DNA from: Blastococcus sp. VKM Ac-2987
GTDB lineage: Bacteria > Actinomycetota > Actinomycetes > Mycobacteriales > Geodermatophilaceae
Direction: 5' to 3'
DNA length: 64,000 nucleotides
NCBI RefSeq assembly: GCF_026967805.1
Contig: NZ_JAPVBG010000002.1
Coordinates: forward strand, 510,928 to 574,927
The translations under genes and the position numbers were made by a program. The notes beneath the pieces are model-generated. The model was not told where the DNA came from and did no database searches. It worked only from the letters and a program-made list of their open reading frames with translations. Positions 1 through 9,880 of the stretch are shown here, in pieces (within the stretch, counting starts at the first letter, position 1; every line of letters begins with the position of its first letter).

Positions 1-1
1 C

Positions 2-241
2 CTGGGCGACACCATCCAGGCCTACGCCTACGCCCGCACCGGGTACCACCGCGGCCTGGACGCGCTGCGCCGCAACGGCTGGAAGGGCTACGGCCCGGTG
101 CCGTGGTCGCACGAGCCCAACCGCGGTTTCCTGCGCTGCGTCACCGTGCTCGCCGCGGCGGCCGGGGCGATCGGGGAGACCGACGAGGCGGAGCGGTGCA
201 CCCAGCTCCTGCGCGACTGCGATCCGACGTTGTCCATCTGA
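2..241 (+). CDS. DUF3151 family protein, 3' end (partial)
   Basis: The reading frame is open from the window edge to a TGA at 239-241 and gives 79 C-terminal residues. It contains the run GDTIQAYAYARTGYHRGLD followed by NGWKGYGPVPWSHEPNRGFL, which I recognise as the conserved core of the actinobacterial DUF3151 family. Members are soluble proteins of about 130-150 residues with no known function; the first half here lies outside the window. In mycobacteria a DUF3151 gene also lies close to purA, as here (purA at 3.3 kb), which supports the call. A strong hairpin follows the stop codon. Confidence 0.85.
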   Translation: MGDTIQAYAYARTGYHRGLDALRRNGWKGYGPVPWSHEPNRGFLRCVTVLAAAAGAIGETDEAERCTQLLRDCDPTLSI

Positions 242-256
242 TTGCTCACCATCGGT

Positions 257-289
257 AACGGGCGGTCCGCGTGCTGCGGGCCGCCCGTT
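257..289 (+). terminator. Hairpin terminator after DUF3151 gene
   Basis: Nine-base arms AACGGGCGG (257-265) and CCGCCCGTT (281-289) enclose a further CCGC/GCGG stem. No T-run follows, which is usual for terminators of high-GC actinobacteria. It lies 16 bases after the stop codon. Confidence 0.7.
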
Positions 290-396
290 CGGCGTCCACC
301 AGCACTTTCGGGGGACAAGAGTTTGGATCACACTCGGGTGGCTCACTACTGAGCGTGCATGGCGCCAGTCGGGCGCCTTGGAGAGAGGACCGATCG

Positions 397-540
397 ATGG
401 CCACCCTGCTCTGGATCCTCGCCGTCGTCCTGGTGGTCGCCGGCGTCGTCGCGATCATCCGCAAGGAGATCGTCTGGGGAATCGTGCTCATCGTGCTGGG
501 CCTGCTGGTCGGCCCGGGCGGCGTGAGCATCTTCACCTGA
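397..540 (+). CDS. GPGG-motif small membrane protein
   Basis: A 47-residue protein starting at an ATG with a GAGAGAGGA ribosome-binding stretch at 381-389. Two hydrophobic segments (about residues 3-20 and 27-40) are separated by a short charged turn, IRKEIVWG, and the protein ends in GPGGVSIFT. The GPGG ending and the size match the small actinobacterial membrane protein family named for this motif; its function is unknown. It stands alone between two hairpins (257-289 and 546-575), so it is probably a single-gene transcript. Confidence 0.8.
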   Translation: MATLLWILAVVLVVAGVVAIIRKEIVWGIVLIVLGLLVGPGGVSIFT

Positions 541-545
541 CCTGC

Positions 546-575
546 CCCGGGCCCCCGCCGTCGCGGGGGCCCGGG
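546..575. terminator. Strong bidirectional terminator hairpin
   Basis: Thirteen-base perfect arms (546-558 and 563-575, CCCGGGCCCCCGC and its complement) with a CGTC loop lie between the convergent GPGG gene and the ABC ATPase gene. It can end transcripts from both sides. Confidence 0.85.
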
Positions 576-581
576 CGCGGC

Positions 582-1421
582 TCAGCGCTCGCCGAGCTCC
601 GGGTGGAGCGCAGTGAGCGCGTCGGTCAGCGTGGTCAGCTGGTCGCCGCCGGCCATCAGGGCGGTGAGGACGTCGGCGTCGACGTCGTCCCGCGTGAGGT
701 TGCCGGCCACCTGGCCGTGCGCCAGGAGCAGGAAGCGGTCGCCGATGAGGTGGGCGTAGCGCGGGTTGTTGGTGACGACGACGACCGCCAGCCCCTGGGC
801 CCGGGCGGCCAGGATCGACTGCCCGAACAGCGTCTGCCGGGCCACCGTCATGGGGGTCACCGGCTCGTCGATCACCAGCGCCCGGGCGCCGAAGTGCAGC
901 GCGCGGGCGACGGCGAGGCTCTGCCGCTCGCCGGCCTGCAGCGAGCTGGCCGGCTGGTCGGGGTCCAGCCCGGTGACGCCGACCCGGGCCATGGCCCGTG
1001 CGGTCGTCTCGCGGGCGCCGTCCAGGTCGAGCCGGCGCAGCGGCCACACCCCGCGGGTGGGCTCGGCGCCGAGGAAGAAGTTCCGCCACACCGACAGCAG
1101 CGGGGCGACGGCGAGGTCCTGCCAGACGGTCGCGATCCCCACCTCGCGCGCCTGCCGGGGCGACCGGAACCGCACCGGTACGCCGTCGACGAGCAGTTCC
1201 CCCTCGTCGTGCCGGCGCAGCCCCGACAGCACCGCCACCAGCGTCGACTTCCCGGAGCCGTTCTCGCCCAGCACGCAGGTGATCTCGCCCGGCACCAGCG
1301 CGGCGTGCACCCGGCTCAGCGCCGGTACGTGGCCGTGCCGGACGGTGACCCCGCGCAGCTCCACGACCGGGGTCGGGCCGGGAGCCGTGGCGCCGCCGTC
1401 GACGGTCGCGGCCGTGCTCAC
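582..1421 (-). CDS. Sugar-type ABC transporter ATPase, divergent
   Basis: 279 residues with a GTG start overlapping the permease stop (GTGA). This is a single-domain ATPase of the ribose/fructose importer class: Walker A GENGSGKST (52-60), Walker B ALVIDEP (181-187). Two key motifs deviate. The signature reads SLQAGERQS rather than LSGGERQS, and the H-loop position is Asn218 (VTNNP) where the paralogue at 26.5 kb has THNP. The D-loop region is also altered (EPVTPMT). It shares [13 protein letters not shown] with the paralogue. The ATPase probably binds ATP but may hydrolyse it poorly. It should act on the cytoplasmic face with the permease encoded just upstream. No substrate-binding protein gene is adjacent. 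It could be a functional variant or an early decaying copy. Confidence 0.88.
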   Translation of the reverse strand: MSTAATVDGGATAPGPTPVVELRGVTVRHGHVPALSRVHAALVPGEITCVLGENGSGKSTLVAVLSGLRRHDEGELLVDGVPVRFRSPRQAREVGIATVWQDLAVAPLLSVWRNFFLGAEPTRGVWPLRRLDLDGARETTARAMARVGVTGLDPDQPASSLQAGERQSLAVARALHFGARALVIDEPVTPMTVARQTLFGQSILAARAQGLAVVVVTNNPRYAHLIGDRFLLLAHGQVAGNLTRDDVDADVLTALMAGGDQLTTLTDALTALHPELGER

Positions 1422-2479
1422 GAGCGGGGCCTCGACTTGAGCCGCCGGCGCACCTCGCCGTTGGCCAGCAGGGCCACCAGCAGCAGCACCCCCAACAGCG
1501 CCTGGAACCAGCGGGTGTCCCAGTCGGCCAGCGTGATGCCCTCCCGGGCGACCCCGTACAGCAGCGCGCCGACGGCGGCGCCGATCGCGGAGCCGTAGCC
1601 GCCGGTGAGCAGGCAGCCGCCGATGACCGCGATGACGATGAAGTCGATCCCGCTGAGGATGCCCACGGTGCCGCCCGCCTGGACGCTGCCCAGCCGCACC
1701 AGCGCGAACGTGCCCAGCAGCCACCCCGCGGCCGCCGTGAGGCAGAAGAGCGTCACCGTCGTCCGGCGGACCGGTACGCCGAGCTCGCGCGCGACCCGGC
1801 GGGCGCCTCCGCAGGCGAAGACGGCGTTGCCGAACCTCGTGCGCCACAGGCTCCACGTGGCCAGCGCCGTCAGGACCAGCCACCACAGGATCGACACGCT
1901 GAACCGGCCGTTGCCGATCTCCACCGTCGCGTCGAACAGCGCGCTCGCCGACGACCAGCCCGGCGTCTGGTCCAGGCCGCTGACCCGGGTGGAGCCCGCG
2001 ACCGCCTGCGCCCCGGCCTGGGAGGTGCCCTGCAGGATCAGGAAGGTCGCCAGCGTCACCAGGAAGCTCGGCAGGCCGGTGTTCACCACGAGGACGCCGT
2101 TGACCACCCCGACCGCCAGCGCGGCGAGCAGCGAGACCGCCAGCGCCGGCCAGGTGCTCCAGCCCGCGTAGCCGATCAGCAGCGCGGTGAGCAGCGAGCT
2201 GGAGATGGCGACCACCCCGACCGAGAGGTCGAACTGCCCGGCGATGAGCAGCAGCGCCACGGCGACGCCCCCGATGCCCAGCACGGCCGCGGTGTCGAGG
2301 ACCGTGGCCAGCCCGAACGGCGTCAGCAGGTCCGGCACGCGCACGGCGAAGAAGGCGACGACCAGCACCAGGCCGACGACGGCCGGCAGGCTCGGCCGGG
2401 CCAGTGCGCGGGCCAGGAACCGGCGGCCCGGCGGCACCGGGGCCGTGCGGCCGCGGAAGGCCGACGGCCGGTCGGTCAT
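1418..2479 (-). CDS. Sugar-type ABC transporter permease (RbsC/FrcC-like)
   Basis: 353 residues from the ATG at 2479 (MTDRPSAFRG). A TTG start 48 bases upstream is possible, but neither has a clear ribosome-binding site. The protein has many hydrophobic segments and the family-typical GQFDLSVGVVAISSS after the second one, plus [25 protein letters not shown] near the C terminus; these mark the BPD-transporter-2 family that moves pentoses and other monosaccharides. It overlaps the ATPase by four bases, so the two are translationally coupled. It aligns by eye with the permease at 25.5 kb. The substrate cannot be told from sequence. Confidence 0.87.
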   Translation of the reverse strand: MTDRPSAFRGRTAPVPPGRRFLARALARPSLPAVVGLVLVVAFFAVRVPDLLTPFGLATVLDTAAVLGIGGVAVALLLIAGQFDLSVGVVAISSSLLTALLIGYAGWSTWPALAVSLLAALAVGVVNGVLVVNTGLPSFLVTLATFLILQGTSQAGAQAVAGSTRVSGLDQTPGWSSASALFDATVEIGNGRFSVSILWWLVLTALATWSLWRTRFGNAVFACGGARRVARELGVPVRRTTVTLFCLTAAAGWLLGTFALVRLGSVQAGGTVGILSGIDFIVIAVIGGCLLTGGYGSAIGAAVGALLYGVAREGITLADWDTRWFQALLGVLLLVALLANGEVRRRLKSRPRS

Positions 2480-2638
2480 CACCGGCACGACGACCTGGCC
2501 GGGCAGCACGGCGACCCGGAGCGGCAACAGGACGTCGGCAGCGGGTCCTCCTCGGGCGTTCGGGTGCTCCCCCAGTGTCCACGACGGCCCCGGCCCCCCG
2601 CAGGGACCCGCCGCGTGCGGTGCGGGCCGGGCGCTCCC

Positions 2639-4610
<1,972 letters not shown>

Positions 4611-4621
4611 CGGTGCTCACT

Positions 4622-4677
4622 GCGGCCCTCCGGGCCGCACCGCGGCCAGGTGCCGTGCCCCTGATGTGCTGAGCCGG
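4622..4677. repeat. Dispersed repeat R2, copy 1 (after purA)
   Basis: The first 17 bases form a hairpin (GCGGCCC, TCC loop, GGGCCGC at 4622-4638) that may terminate purA. The stretch from 4626 closely matches 15845-15894: CCCTCCGGGC, then CACCGCGGCCAGG, GCCGT and a CTGAGCCG end in the same order with only scattered differences. The second copy forms the 3' end of the SCP-like gene. Confidence 0.65.
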
Positions 4678-4797
4678 TGCCGGCCCTTCTCAGGGTGGCC
4701 TCCGGCCGCCCTTCGTCGGGGCCGCCTCGCGGGGCGGCTGCCCCCGCGTCGCCGGCTACCGAAAATGCGGCGACATCCGAGGTCGCTCGGGTCCACC

Positions 4798-5829
4798 ATG
4801 CCGCAGGTGGAGCTTGCTGATCTGGGCTGGACGCCCGGGCGCGCCGCCGCGTTGCCCCCGGGGTGCGAGCCCGGCCGGGTGGCGCGGGTGGACCGCGGCC
4901 GGCTGAGCGCCCTCACCGCCGCCGGTGAGCGGCGGGTCGCCCCCGCGGCGGCGCTGTACGACGACCCGGCCGGCCCCGCGGTCGGCGACTGGGTGGCCCT
5001 CCGCGGTGAGCTGGCGGTCGCGGTGCTGCCGCGCAGCAGCGCGTTCACCCGCACGGCCGCGGGCCGCACCTCGACGGCGCAGGTGGTGGCCGCCAACGTG
5101 GACACCGTCCTGGTCGTCGACGCGCTGGTCGGCGAGGCCCGGGTGCGGCGGGTGGAGCGCTACCTGGCCGTGGCGTGGAGCAGCGGCGCCACGCCGGTCG
5201 TCGTCCTCACCAAGGCCGACCTGTGCGCGGACGTGCCGGCCGGCGTCGCCCAGGTGGCCGAGGACGCCCTGGGGGTCGAGGTGCTGGCCGTCAGCTCGGC
5301 CACCGGCGCCGGCCTGGACGCCGTCCGGGCGCTGCTGCCGCCCGGCGGGACGGCGGCCATGGTGGGCCCCTCCGGCGTCGGGAAGTCCAGCCTCGCCAAC
5401 GCGCTGGCCGGCCGGACGGTCGCCGGCACCCGGGACATCCGCGACGACGGCAGGGGGCGGCACACCACCACGGCGCGGGAGCTGCACGTGCTGCCCGGTG
5501 GCGGCCTGCTGATCGACACCCCGGGGATGCGGGAGCTGGGGTTGCACGACGACGCGGACGGCGTCGACCGGGCGTTCGCCGACGTCGCGGAGCTGGCCAC
5601 CGGGTGCCGCTACCGGGACTGCGCGCACCGGACCGAGCCCGGCTGCGCCGTCGCCGCCGCGATCGAGGCCGGCCGGCTCGATCCGGCGCGCTTCCGGTCC
5701 TGGCGGAAGCTGCAGGCGGAGGCCCACCGGCAGCAGTTGCGCGTCGACGCGCGGGCCCGGGCGCAGGAGCGCGCCCGGCTGCGGGCCGTGCACCGCGCGC
5801 AGCGCGCCCAGCCCAACCGGGTGCGCTGA
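4798..5829 (+). CDS. rsgA: Ribosome small-subunit-dependent GTPase RsgA
   Basis: 343 residues. RsgA is a circularly permuted GTPase that helps late 30S maturation. An N-terminal OB-fold region (to about residue 90) is followed by the G motifs in permuted order: TKAD (138-141), GPSGVGKSS (190-198) and DTPG (240-243). A C-terminal zinc site follows, with Cys270, Cys275, His277 and Cys283. The ATG at 4798 is the first codon giving a sensible OB-fold; no strong ribosome-binding site is visible. A basic tail (RARAQERARLRAVHRAQ) ends the protein. It converges on the phosphodiesterase gene through a hairpin that contains both stop codons. Confidence 0.95.
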   Translation: MPQVELADLGWTPGRAAALPPGCEPGRVARVDRGRLSALTAAGERRVAPAAALYDDPAGPAVGDWVALRGELAVAVLPRSSAFTRTAAGRTSTAQVVAANVDTVLVVDALVGEARVRRVERYLAVAWSSGATPVVVLTKADLCADVPAGVAQVAEDALGVEVLAVSSATGAGLDAVRALLPPGGTAAMVGPSGVGKSSLANALAGRTVAGTRDIRDDGRGRHTTTARELHVLPGGGLLIDTPGMRELGLHDDADGVDRAFADVAELATGCRYRDCAHRTEPGCAVAAAIEAGRLDPARFRSWRKLQAEAHRQQLRVDARARAQERARLRAVHRAQRAQPNRVR

Positions 5830-5843
5830 GCCGTCCGGCTCAG
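5826..5843. terminator. Convergent hairpin containing both stop codons
   Basis: CTGAGCC (5826-5832), a GTCC loop and GGCTCAG (5837-5843). The rsgA stop TGA and the reverse-strand stop of the phosphodiesterase gene both lie in the stem, so one palindrome serves both genes. Confidence 0.6.
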
Positions 5844-6874
5844 ACCAGCTGCGGGGTGACGGCGGTGACGGCGGTGCGGGCGCGCACCGCGAGGTCGGGG
5901 GAGTCGGTGATCAGCCCGTCCACCCCTAGGCCCAGCAGCGCGACGGCGTCGCCCAGCGCGTCGCCGTGCGCCTCGGGGGCCTCCCCCCGGCGCAGGTGCT
6001 CGGGGAGGAAGACGTTCTCGGCCCGCAGCGTCCAGCAGAAGACCGCGAGCTCGGCCCCGTGCGCCTGCTCGACGAGGTTCGGGGTGCCGGTCAGCGCGTG
6101 CTCCGGGGCGTCGGCCAGGAGCCGCTCCCGGCTCGGGCCGACCCCCTGCGCGTACGTCGAGACCTCCCGCAGCCCCGACGGGCTCACCAGGGCGTCGCCG
6201 TCGAGGGCGTCCCCGACCAGCTGCACCATCCGGGGCCCGTCCTCGCCCAGCCGCAGGCGCAGCTCGCGCAGCACGGCCGGGTCGAACGACTGCAGCACCA
6301 CGGTGCCGTCGGCGCGGTCGGCACCGAGCCGGCGCAGCTCGTCAGCCACCAGCTCGGCCATGGAGCGCCCCAGGGCGTGGCACCACGCGGGGTGCTTGAG
6401 CTCGGCGAGCACGCGCACGGGGCGCGCGGCGGTCGAGCGGCAGCGCGCCAGCTCGACCACCTCGGCCAGCGTCAGGATGCCGTAGCGGCCGTCGTAGGCG
6501 GTGTTGAGCGGCCGCAGCGACGGCATCCGCTCGATCGCGCGGAGGGCGCGCAGCTCGGCGTAGCTGAAGTCCTCGGCGAACCAGCCGGTGTGCAGCTGCC
6601 CGTCGAGCAGCTTGGTGGTGTGGCGGTCGGCGAACTCCGGGTGCTCGGCCACGTCGGTGGAGAGCGAGAGCTCGCTCTCGTGCCGGACGACGAGCACGCC
6701 GTCGCGGCTGACCACCACGTCGGGCTCGATGAGGTCGGCACCGAGGTCGATGGCCAGCTCGAAGCTGGCCGCGGTGTGCTCCGGCCGGTAGGCCGGGGCT
6801 CCGCGGTGTCCGATGACGACGGGCCGGGGAAGGCGTGTCACTGGCCGGTCCGCCAGCGACTCGGTCGCGCGCAT
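5840..6874 (-). CDS. Glycerophosphodiester phosphodiesterase family protein
   Basis: 344 residues. The family hydrolyses glycerophosphodiesters to sn-glycerol-3-phosphate and an alcohol. The N-terminal signature GHRGAPAYRPEHT (22-34) supplies catalytic His23-Arg24 and Glu32, followed by IEPDVVVSRDGVLVVRHE with the metal-binding Glu50/Asp52 and the second catalytic His65. The C-terminal GVDGLITDSPDLA is also typical. No signal peptide is visible, so it probably acts in the cytoplasm. It is monocistronic and divergent from purD. Confidence 0.93.
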   Translation of the reverse strand: MRATESLADRPVTRLPRPVVIGHRGAPAYRPEHTAASFELAIDLGADLIEPDVVVSRDGVLVVRHESELSLSTDVAEHPEFADRHTTKLLDGQLHTGWFAEDFSYAELRALRAIERMPSLRPLNTAYDGRYGILTLAEVVELARCRSTAARPVRVLAELKHPAWCHALGRSMAELVADELRRLGADRADGTVVLQSFDPAVLRELRLRLGEDGPRMVQLVGDALDGDALVSPSGLREVSTYAQGVGPSRERLLADAPEHALTGTPNLVEQAHGAELAVFCWTLRAENVFLPEHLRRGEAPEAHGDALGDAVALLGLGVDGLITDSPDLAVRARTAVTAVTPQLV

Positions 6875-7056
6875 GGCACCCACCACACCTGAATCGGATG
6901 AATCGGAGGGGAACTGGAGGAGACGGGTTGCGCACCATCCAGCGGCCGGTTCGCCTGACCAGCGGCGATCGACCGGAAAGGTGACATAGGTCACCTGTGG
7001 TGTCTGTGGCGGATGGGACGGCGCCCTCCGCCGGGCTGCGGATCCGCCGGCATCGG

Positions 7057-7062
7057 TAGGGT
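7057..7062 (+). promoter_or_regulatory. -10 box of leaderless purD promoter
   Basis: TAGGGT lies 8 bases before the purD GTG, the spacing expected when transcription begins at the start codon. No ribosome-binding site precedes the GTG. Confidence 0.55.
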
Positions 7063-7070
7063 CGCCGCTC

Positions 7071-8354
7071 GTGCGCGTGCTGGTGATCGGCTCCGGTGCC
7101 CGGGAGCACGCCCTGTGCGTGGCTCTCCAGTCCGACCCCGCGGTGAGCGGGCTGGCCTGCGCCCCCGGCAACGCCGGGACGCGGGCGGTCGCCCCACCAC
7201 CGGCCGGCGGCGAGTCGCTCGCCGCGGCCGATCCGGTCGCGGTGGCCGCGCTGGCGCGGGACTGGCGGGCCGACCTGGTCGTGATCGGACCCGAGGTGCC
7301 GCTCGTCGCCGGGGCCGCCGACGCGGTCCGGGAGGCCGGGATCGCCTGCTTCGGCCCGTCGGCGCAGGCCGCCCAGCTGGAGGGCAGCAAGTCCTTCGCC
7401 AAGCACGTGATGACGGCGGCCGGGGTGCCGACCGCCCGGTCCTGGCCGGTCGGCGGCGCCGCCGAGCTCGAGACCGCGCTGGACGAGGTCGCCGCGGTCA
7501 CCGGCGGCGCGCCGTACGTGGTCAAGGACGACGGTCTGGCCGCGGGAAAGGGCGTCGTCGTCACCCCCGACCGGGCTGCCGCCGCCGCCCACGGCCGCCG
7601 GGTGCTCGACGCCGGCGGTGCGGTGCTCGTCGAGGAGTACCTCGACGGGCCGGAGGTGTCGCTGTTCGCCGTCACCGACGGGACGACGGTGCTGCCGCTG
7701 GTCCCGGCCCAGGACGCCAAGCGGCGCGACGACGGGGACGGCGGCCCCAACACCGGCGGCATGGGGGCCTACGCGCCGCTGCCCTGGGCCCCGCCGGGAC
7801 TGGTCGACGAGGTGCTGGCCACCGTGCTGCAGCCGACCGTCGACGAGATGGCCCGCCGCGGCGAGACGTTCAGCGGGCTGCTCTACGCCGGCCTGGCGCT
7901 GACCTCGCGCGGGGTCCGCGTGGTGGAGTTCAACGCCCGCTTCGGCGACCCCGAGACCCAGGTCGTGCTGCCGTTGCTGGAGACGCCGCTGGGCGGGCTG
8001 CTGCACGCGGCCGCCACCGGCACCCTCGCCGACCACCCGCCGCTGCGCTGGCGCTCCGGCGCCGCGGTCACCGTCGTGGTGGCGGCGGCGGGCTACCCGG
8101 AGGCGCCGCGGACCGGCGACCCGATCACCGGTGCCGACGGCGAGGGCGCGCTCCACGCGGGCACCGCGGTCACCGCCGACGGCACCGTCGTCTCCGCCGG
8201 AGGGCGGGTGCTGGCCGTGACCGCGGTGGGCGACGACCTGGCCGCCGCCCGGCAGGCCGCCTACGAGCGGGTGGCCGGCGTCCGGCTGGCCGACGCGCAC
8301 TGGCGCACCGACATCGCGCTGGCCGCCGTCGAGGGCCGGATCACCCCCGGCTGA
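7071..8354 (+). CDS. purD: Phosphoribosylamine-glycine ligase (GARS)
   Basis: 427 residues, GTG start. GARS joins phosphoribosylamine and glycine using ATP, the second step of purine synthesis. The N-terminal Rossmann part begins VLVIGSGAREHAL and continues GPEVPL; the ATP-grasp part shows VKDDGLAAGKGVVV, GPEVSLFAV and EFNARFGDPETQ, the family signatures. The C-terminal domain (from about residue 325) completes the fold, so it is full length. The gene is monocistronic under a leaderless-type promoter and converges on the AI-2E transporter gene with two bases between the stop codons. Confidence 0.97.
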   Translation: MRVLVIGSGAREHALCVALQSDPAVSGLACAPGNAGTRAVAPPPAGGESLAAADPVAVAALARDWRADLVVIGPEVPLVAGAADAVREAGIACFGPSAQAAQLEGSKSFAKHVMTAAGVPTARSWPVGGAAELETALDEVAAVTGGAPYVVKDDGLAAGKGVVVTPDRAAAAAHGRRVLDAGGAVLVEEYLDGPEVSLFAVTDGTTVLPLVPAQDAKRRDDGDGGPNTGGMGAYAPLPWAPPGLVDEVLATVLQPTVDEMARRGETFSGLLYAGLALTSRGVRVVEFNARFGDPETQVVLPLLETPLGGLLHAAATGTLADHPPLRWRSGAAVTVVVAAAGYPEAPRTGDPITGADGEGALHAGTAVTADGTVVSAGGRVLAVTAVGDDLAAARQAAYERVAGVRLADAHWRTDIALAAVEGRITPG

Positions 8355-8364
8355 GCTCAGCCGG
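8347..8364. terminator. Perfect palindrome spanning two convergent stop codons
   Basis: CCGGCTGAGCTCAGCCGG is an 18-base perfect palindrome. It holds the TGA of purD and the reverse-strand TGA of the AI-2E transporter gene. With no loop it can form only a short hairpin, so its strength as a terminator is uncertain. Confidence 0.45.
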
Positions 8365-9778
8365 CGGAAACCGCCGGGCGGGCCCGCTCGGGCCGCGGCT
8401 CGGGTGGGCGCGGCCCCTCGTGGCGCCGGCTGAGGTAGGTGCCGGCCACGTTCACGCACGCCACCGTCGGCACGGCGATCAGCGCGCCGAAGATGCCACC
8501 GATCAGCAGGCCGGCGGCGATCGCCAGCACGACCGCCAGCGGGTGCACGTGCACGGCCCGGCCCAGCAGCAGGGGCTGCAGCACGTGCCCCTCGAGCTGC
8601 ATGACCAGCACGACGATCGCCAGGGCGATCAGCGCCTTCACCGGGCCCACGGACACCAGCGCCACGAGCACCGCGACCGAGCCGGCCAGGAACGACCCGA
8701 TGATCGGGATGAACGCGCCGAGGAAGACCAGCGCCGCCAGCGGGATGACCAGCGGCACCCCCAGGATCGCCAGCCCGATGCCGATGCCGACGGCGTCCAC
8801 GCCGGCGACGACGACGGTCGCCCGCACGTAGGAGATCAGCGTCCGCCAGGACCGCCGGGCCGCCTCGTCCAGGTAGGCCCGGGACTCGCGCGGGAAGAGC
8901 CCGACCAGCCACAGCCAGATCGACCGGCCGTCCTTGAGGAAGAAGAAGAGCGTGAACAGCGCGAGGACGATGCCGGTGAAGACCTCGCCGACGGTCGTGG
9001 CGGTGCTGATGGCGCCCGTGGCGAGGGTCTCCTCGTTGCTGACCAGGAAGTCCTGCAGCTCGCCGACGGCGTCCTCGAGCTGGTTCGCCGTGATCGGGAA
9101 GGTCCGGACGACGAAGGACTCCACCTCCTCCAGGCCCTGGCTGACCTGCGCGGCCAGGTCGCTGAACCCGGCGGTGAAGCGCTCCACGACCAGGGTGATG
9201 ATCCCGGCGACCACCGCCAGCCCGATCAGCAGCATCGCCGACGCCGCCAGCCCCCGCGGCCAGCCGGATCGGACGAGGGACGCCGCTCCCGGCTGGAGCA
9301 GCGCGGCCAGCAGCAGCGCGACGATGACCGGCACGATCACGACCGCCACGTACGCGGCGGCCCAGAGCAGCACGTAGAAGCCGGCGATGACCACGATGAG
9401 CCGCCACGCCCAGGCCGCCGCCGTCCGGAGCCCGAAGGGGACGTCGTCCTCGGCGCCGGTCCGGCGGGGGGGCCGCCGCACCGGCGGGCGCGGGCGGCCG
9501 CCCTCGGGCGAGGTGCGGCCGGGCGGGCCGCTGACGCCGCCGGGGCCCACCGCCCCGTCGAGATCGGGCGCGCCGGGGGCGGGGCTGCCCAGCGGTGGCG
9601 GGGCGGCGCCGTCGTCGTCCTCCTGCGGGTCGTGCACGAAGTCGATCGGCTCCGGCTCCCCGTCGTCGTGGTGGTCGACGGGGGAGGGGTGGTGGTGCCA
9701 GCCGTGCGGGTCGTGCTCCCGCGCCGCCCGGATGCGCGCACGCGCGCGTGCGGTGAGGTTCGTGGCCCGGCGCAGCAT
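8357..9778 (-). CDS. AI-2E family transporter (membrane permease)
   Basis: 473 residues. The start is fixed by GGAGGTG just upstream of the ATG. The first 130 residues are hydrophilic and rich in His, Asp and Pro; the family's membrane core follows, with about eight hydrophobic segments. GAFIPIIGSFLAG and EGHVLQPLLLGRAVHVHPLAVVLAIAAGLLIGG-type motifs (the C-terminal half) identify the UPF0118/AI-2E exporter family. Members have been linked to autoinducer-2 export or Na+/H+ exchange; the substrate here is unknown. The long charged cytoplasmic N-terminal arm is an actinobacterial elaboration. Confidence 0.9.
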   Translation of the reverse strand: MLRRATNLTARARARIRAAREHDPHGWHHHPSPVDHHDDGEPEPIDFVHDPQEDDDGAAPPPLGSPAPGAPDLDGAVGPGGVSGPPGRTSPEGGRPRPPVRRPPRRTGAEDDVPFGLRTAAAWAWRLIVVIAGFYVLLWAAAYVAVVIVPVIVALLLAALLQPGAASLVRSGWPRGLAASAMLLIGLAVVAGIITLVVERFTAGFSDLAAQVSQGLEEVESFVVRTFPITANQLEDAVGELQDFLVSNEETLATGAISTATTVGEVFTGIVLALFTLFFFLKDGRSIWLWLVGLFPRESRAYLDEAARRSWRTLISYVRATVVVAGVDAVGIGIGLAILGVPLVIPLAALVFLGAFIPIIGSFLAGSVAVLVALVSVGPVKALIALAIVVLVMQLEGHVLQPLLLGRAVHVHPLAVVLAIAAGLLIGGIFGALIAVPTVACVNVAGTYLSRRHEGPRPPEPRPERARPAVSAG

Positions 9779-9880
9779 CGCGCACCTCCGCCGTCCGTAG
9801 GGGCCGTTCGTGATGACGCTAGCCCTGCGGGAGACTGTCCCCGTGGCGCGACGAGCTGAGCAGTGGCAGGCGGTACCCGC

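Noticed and set aside
6342-9785. A 1147-codon reverse-strand open frame, and a 948-codon forward frame over 7013-9859
   Set aside because: Both are overlaps of purD, the phosphodiesterase and AI-2E genes in other frames. They are Arg/Pro/Ala-rich with no domain, as usual in high-GC DNA.
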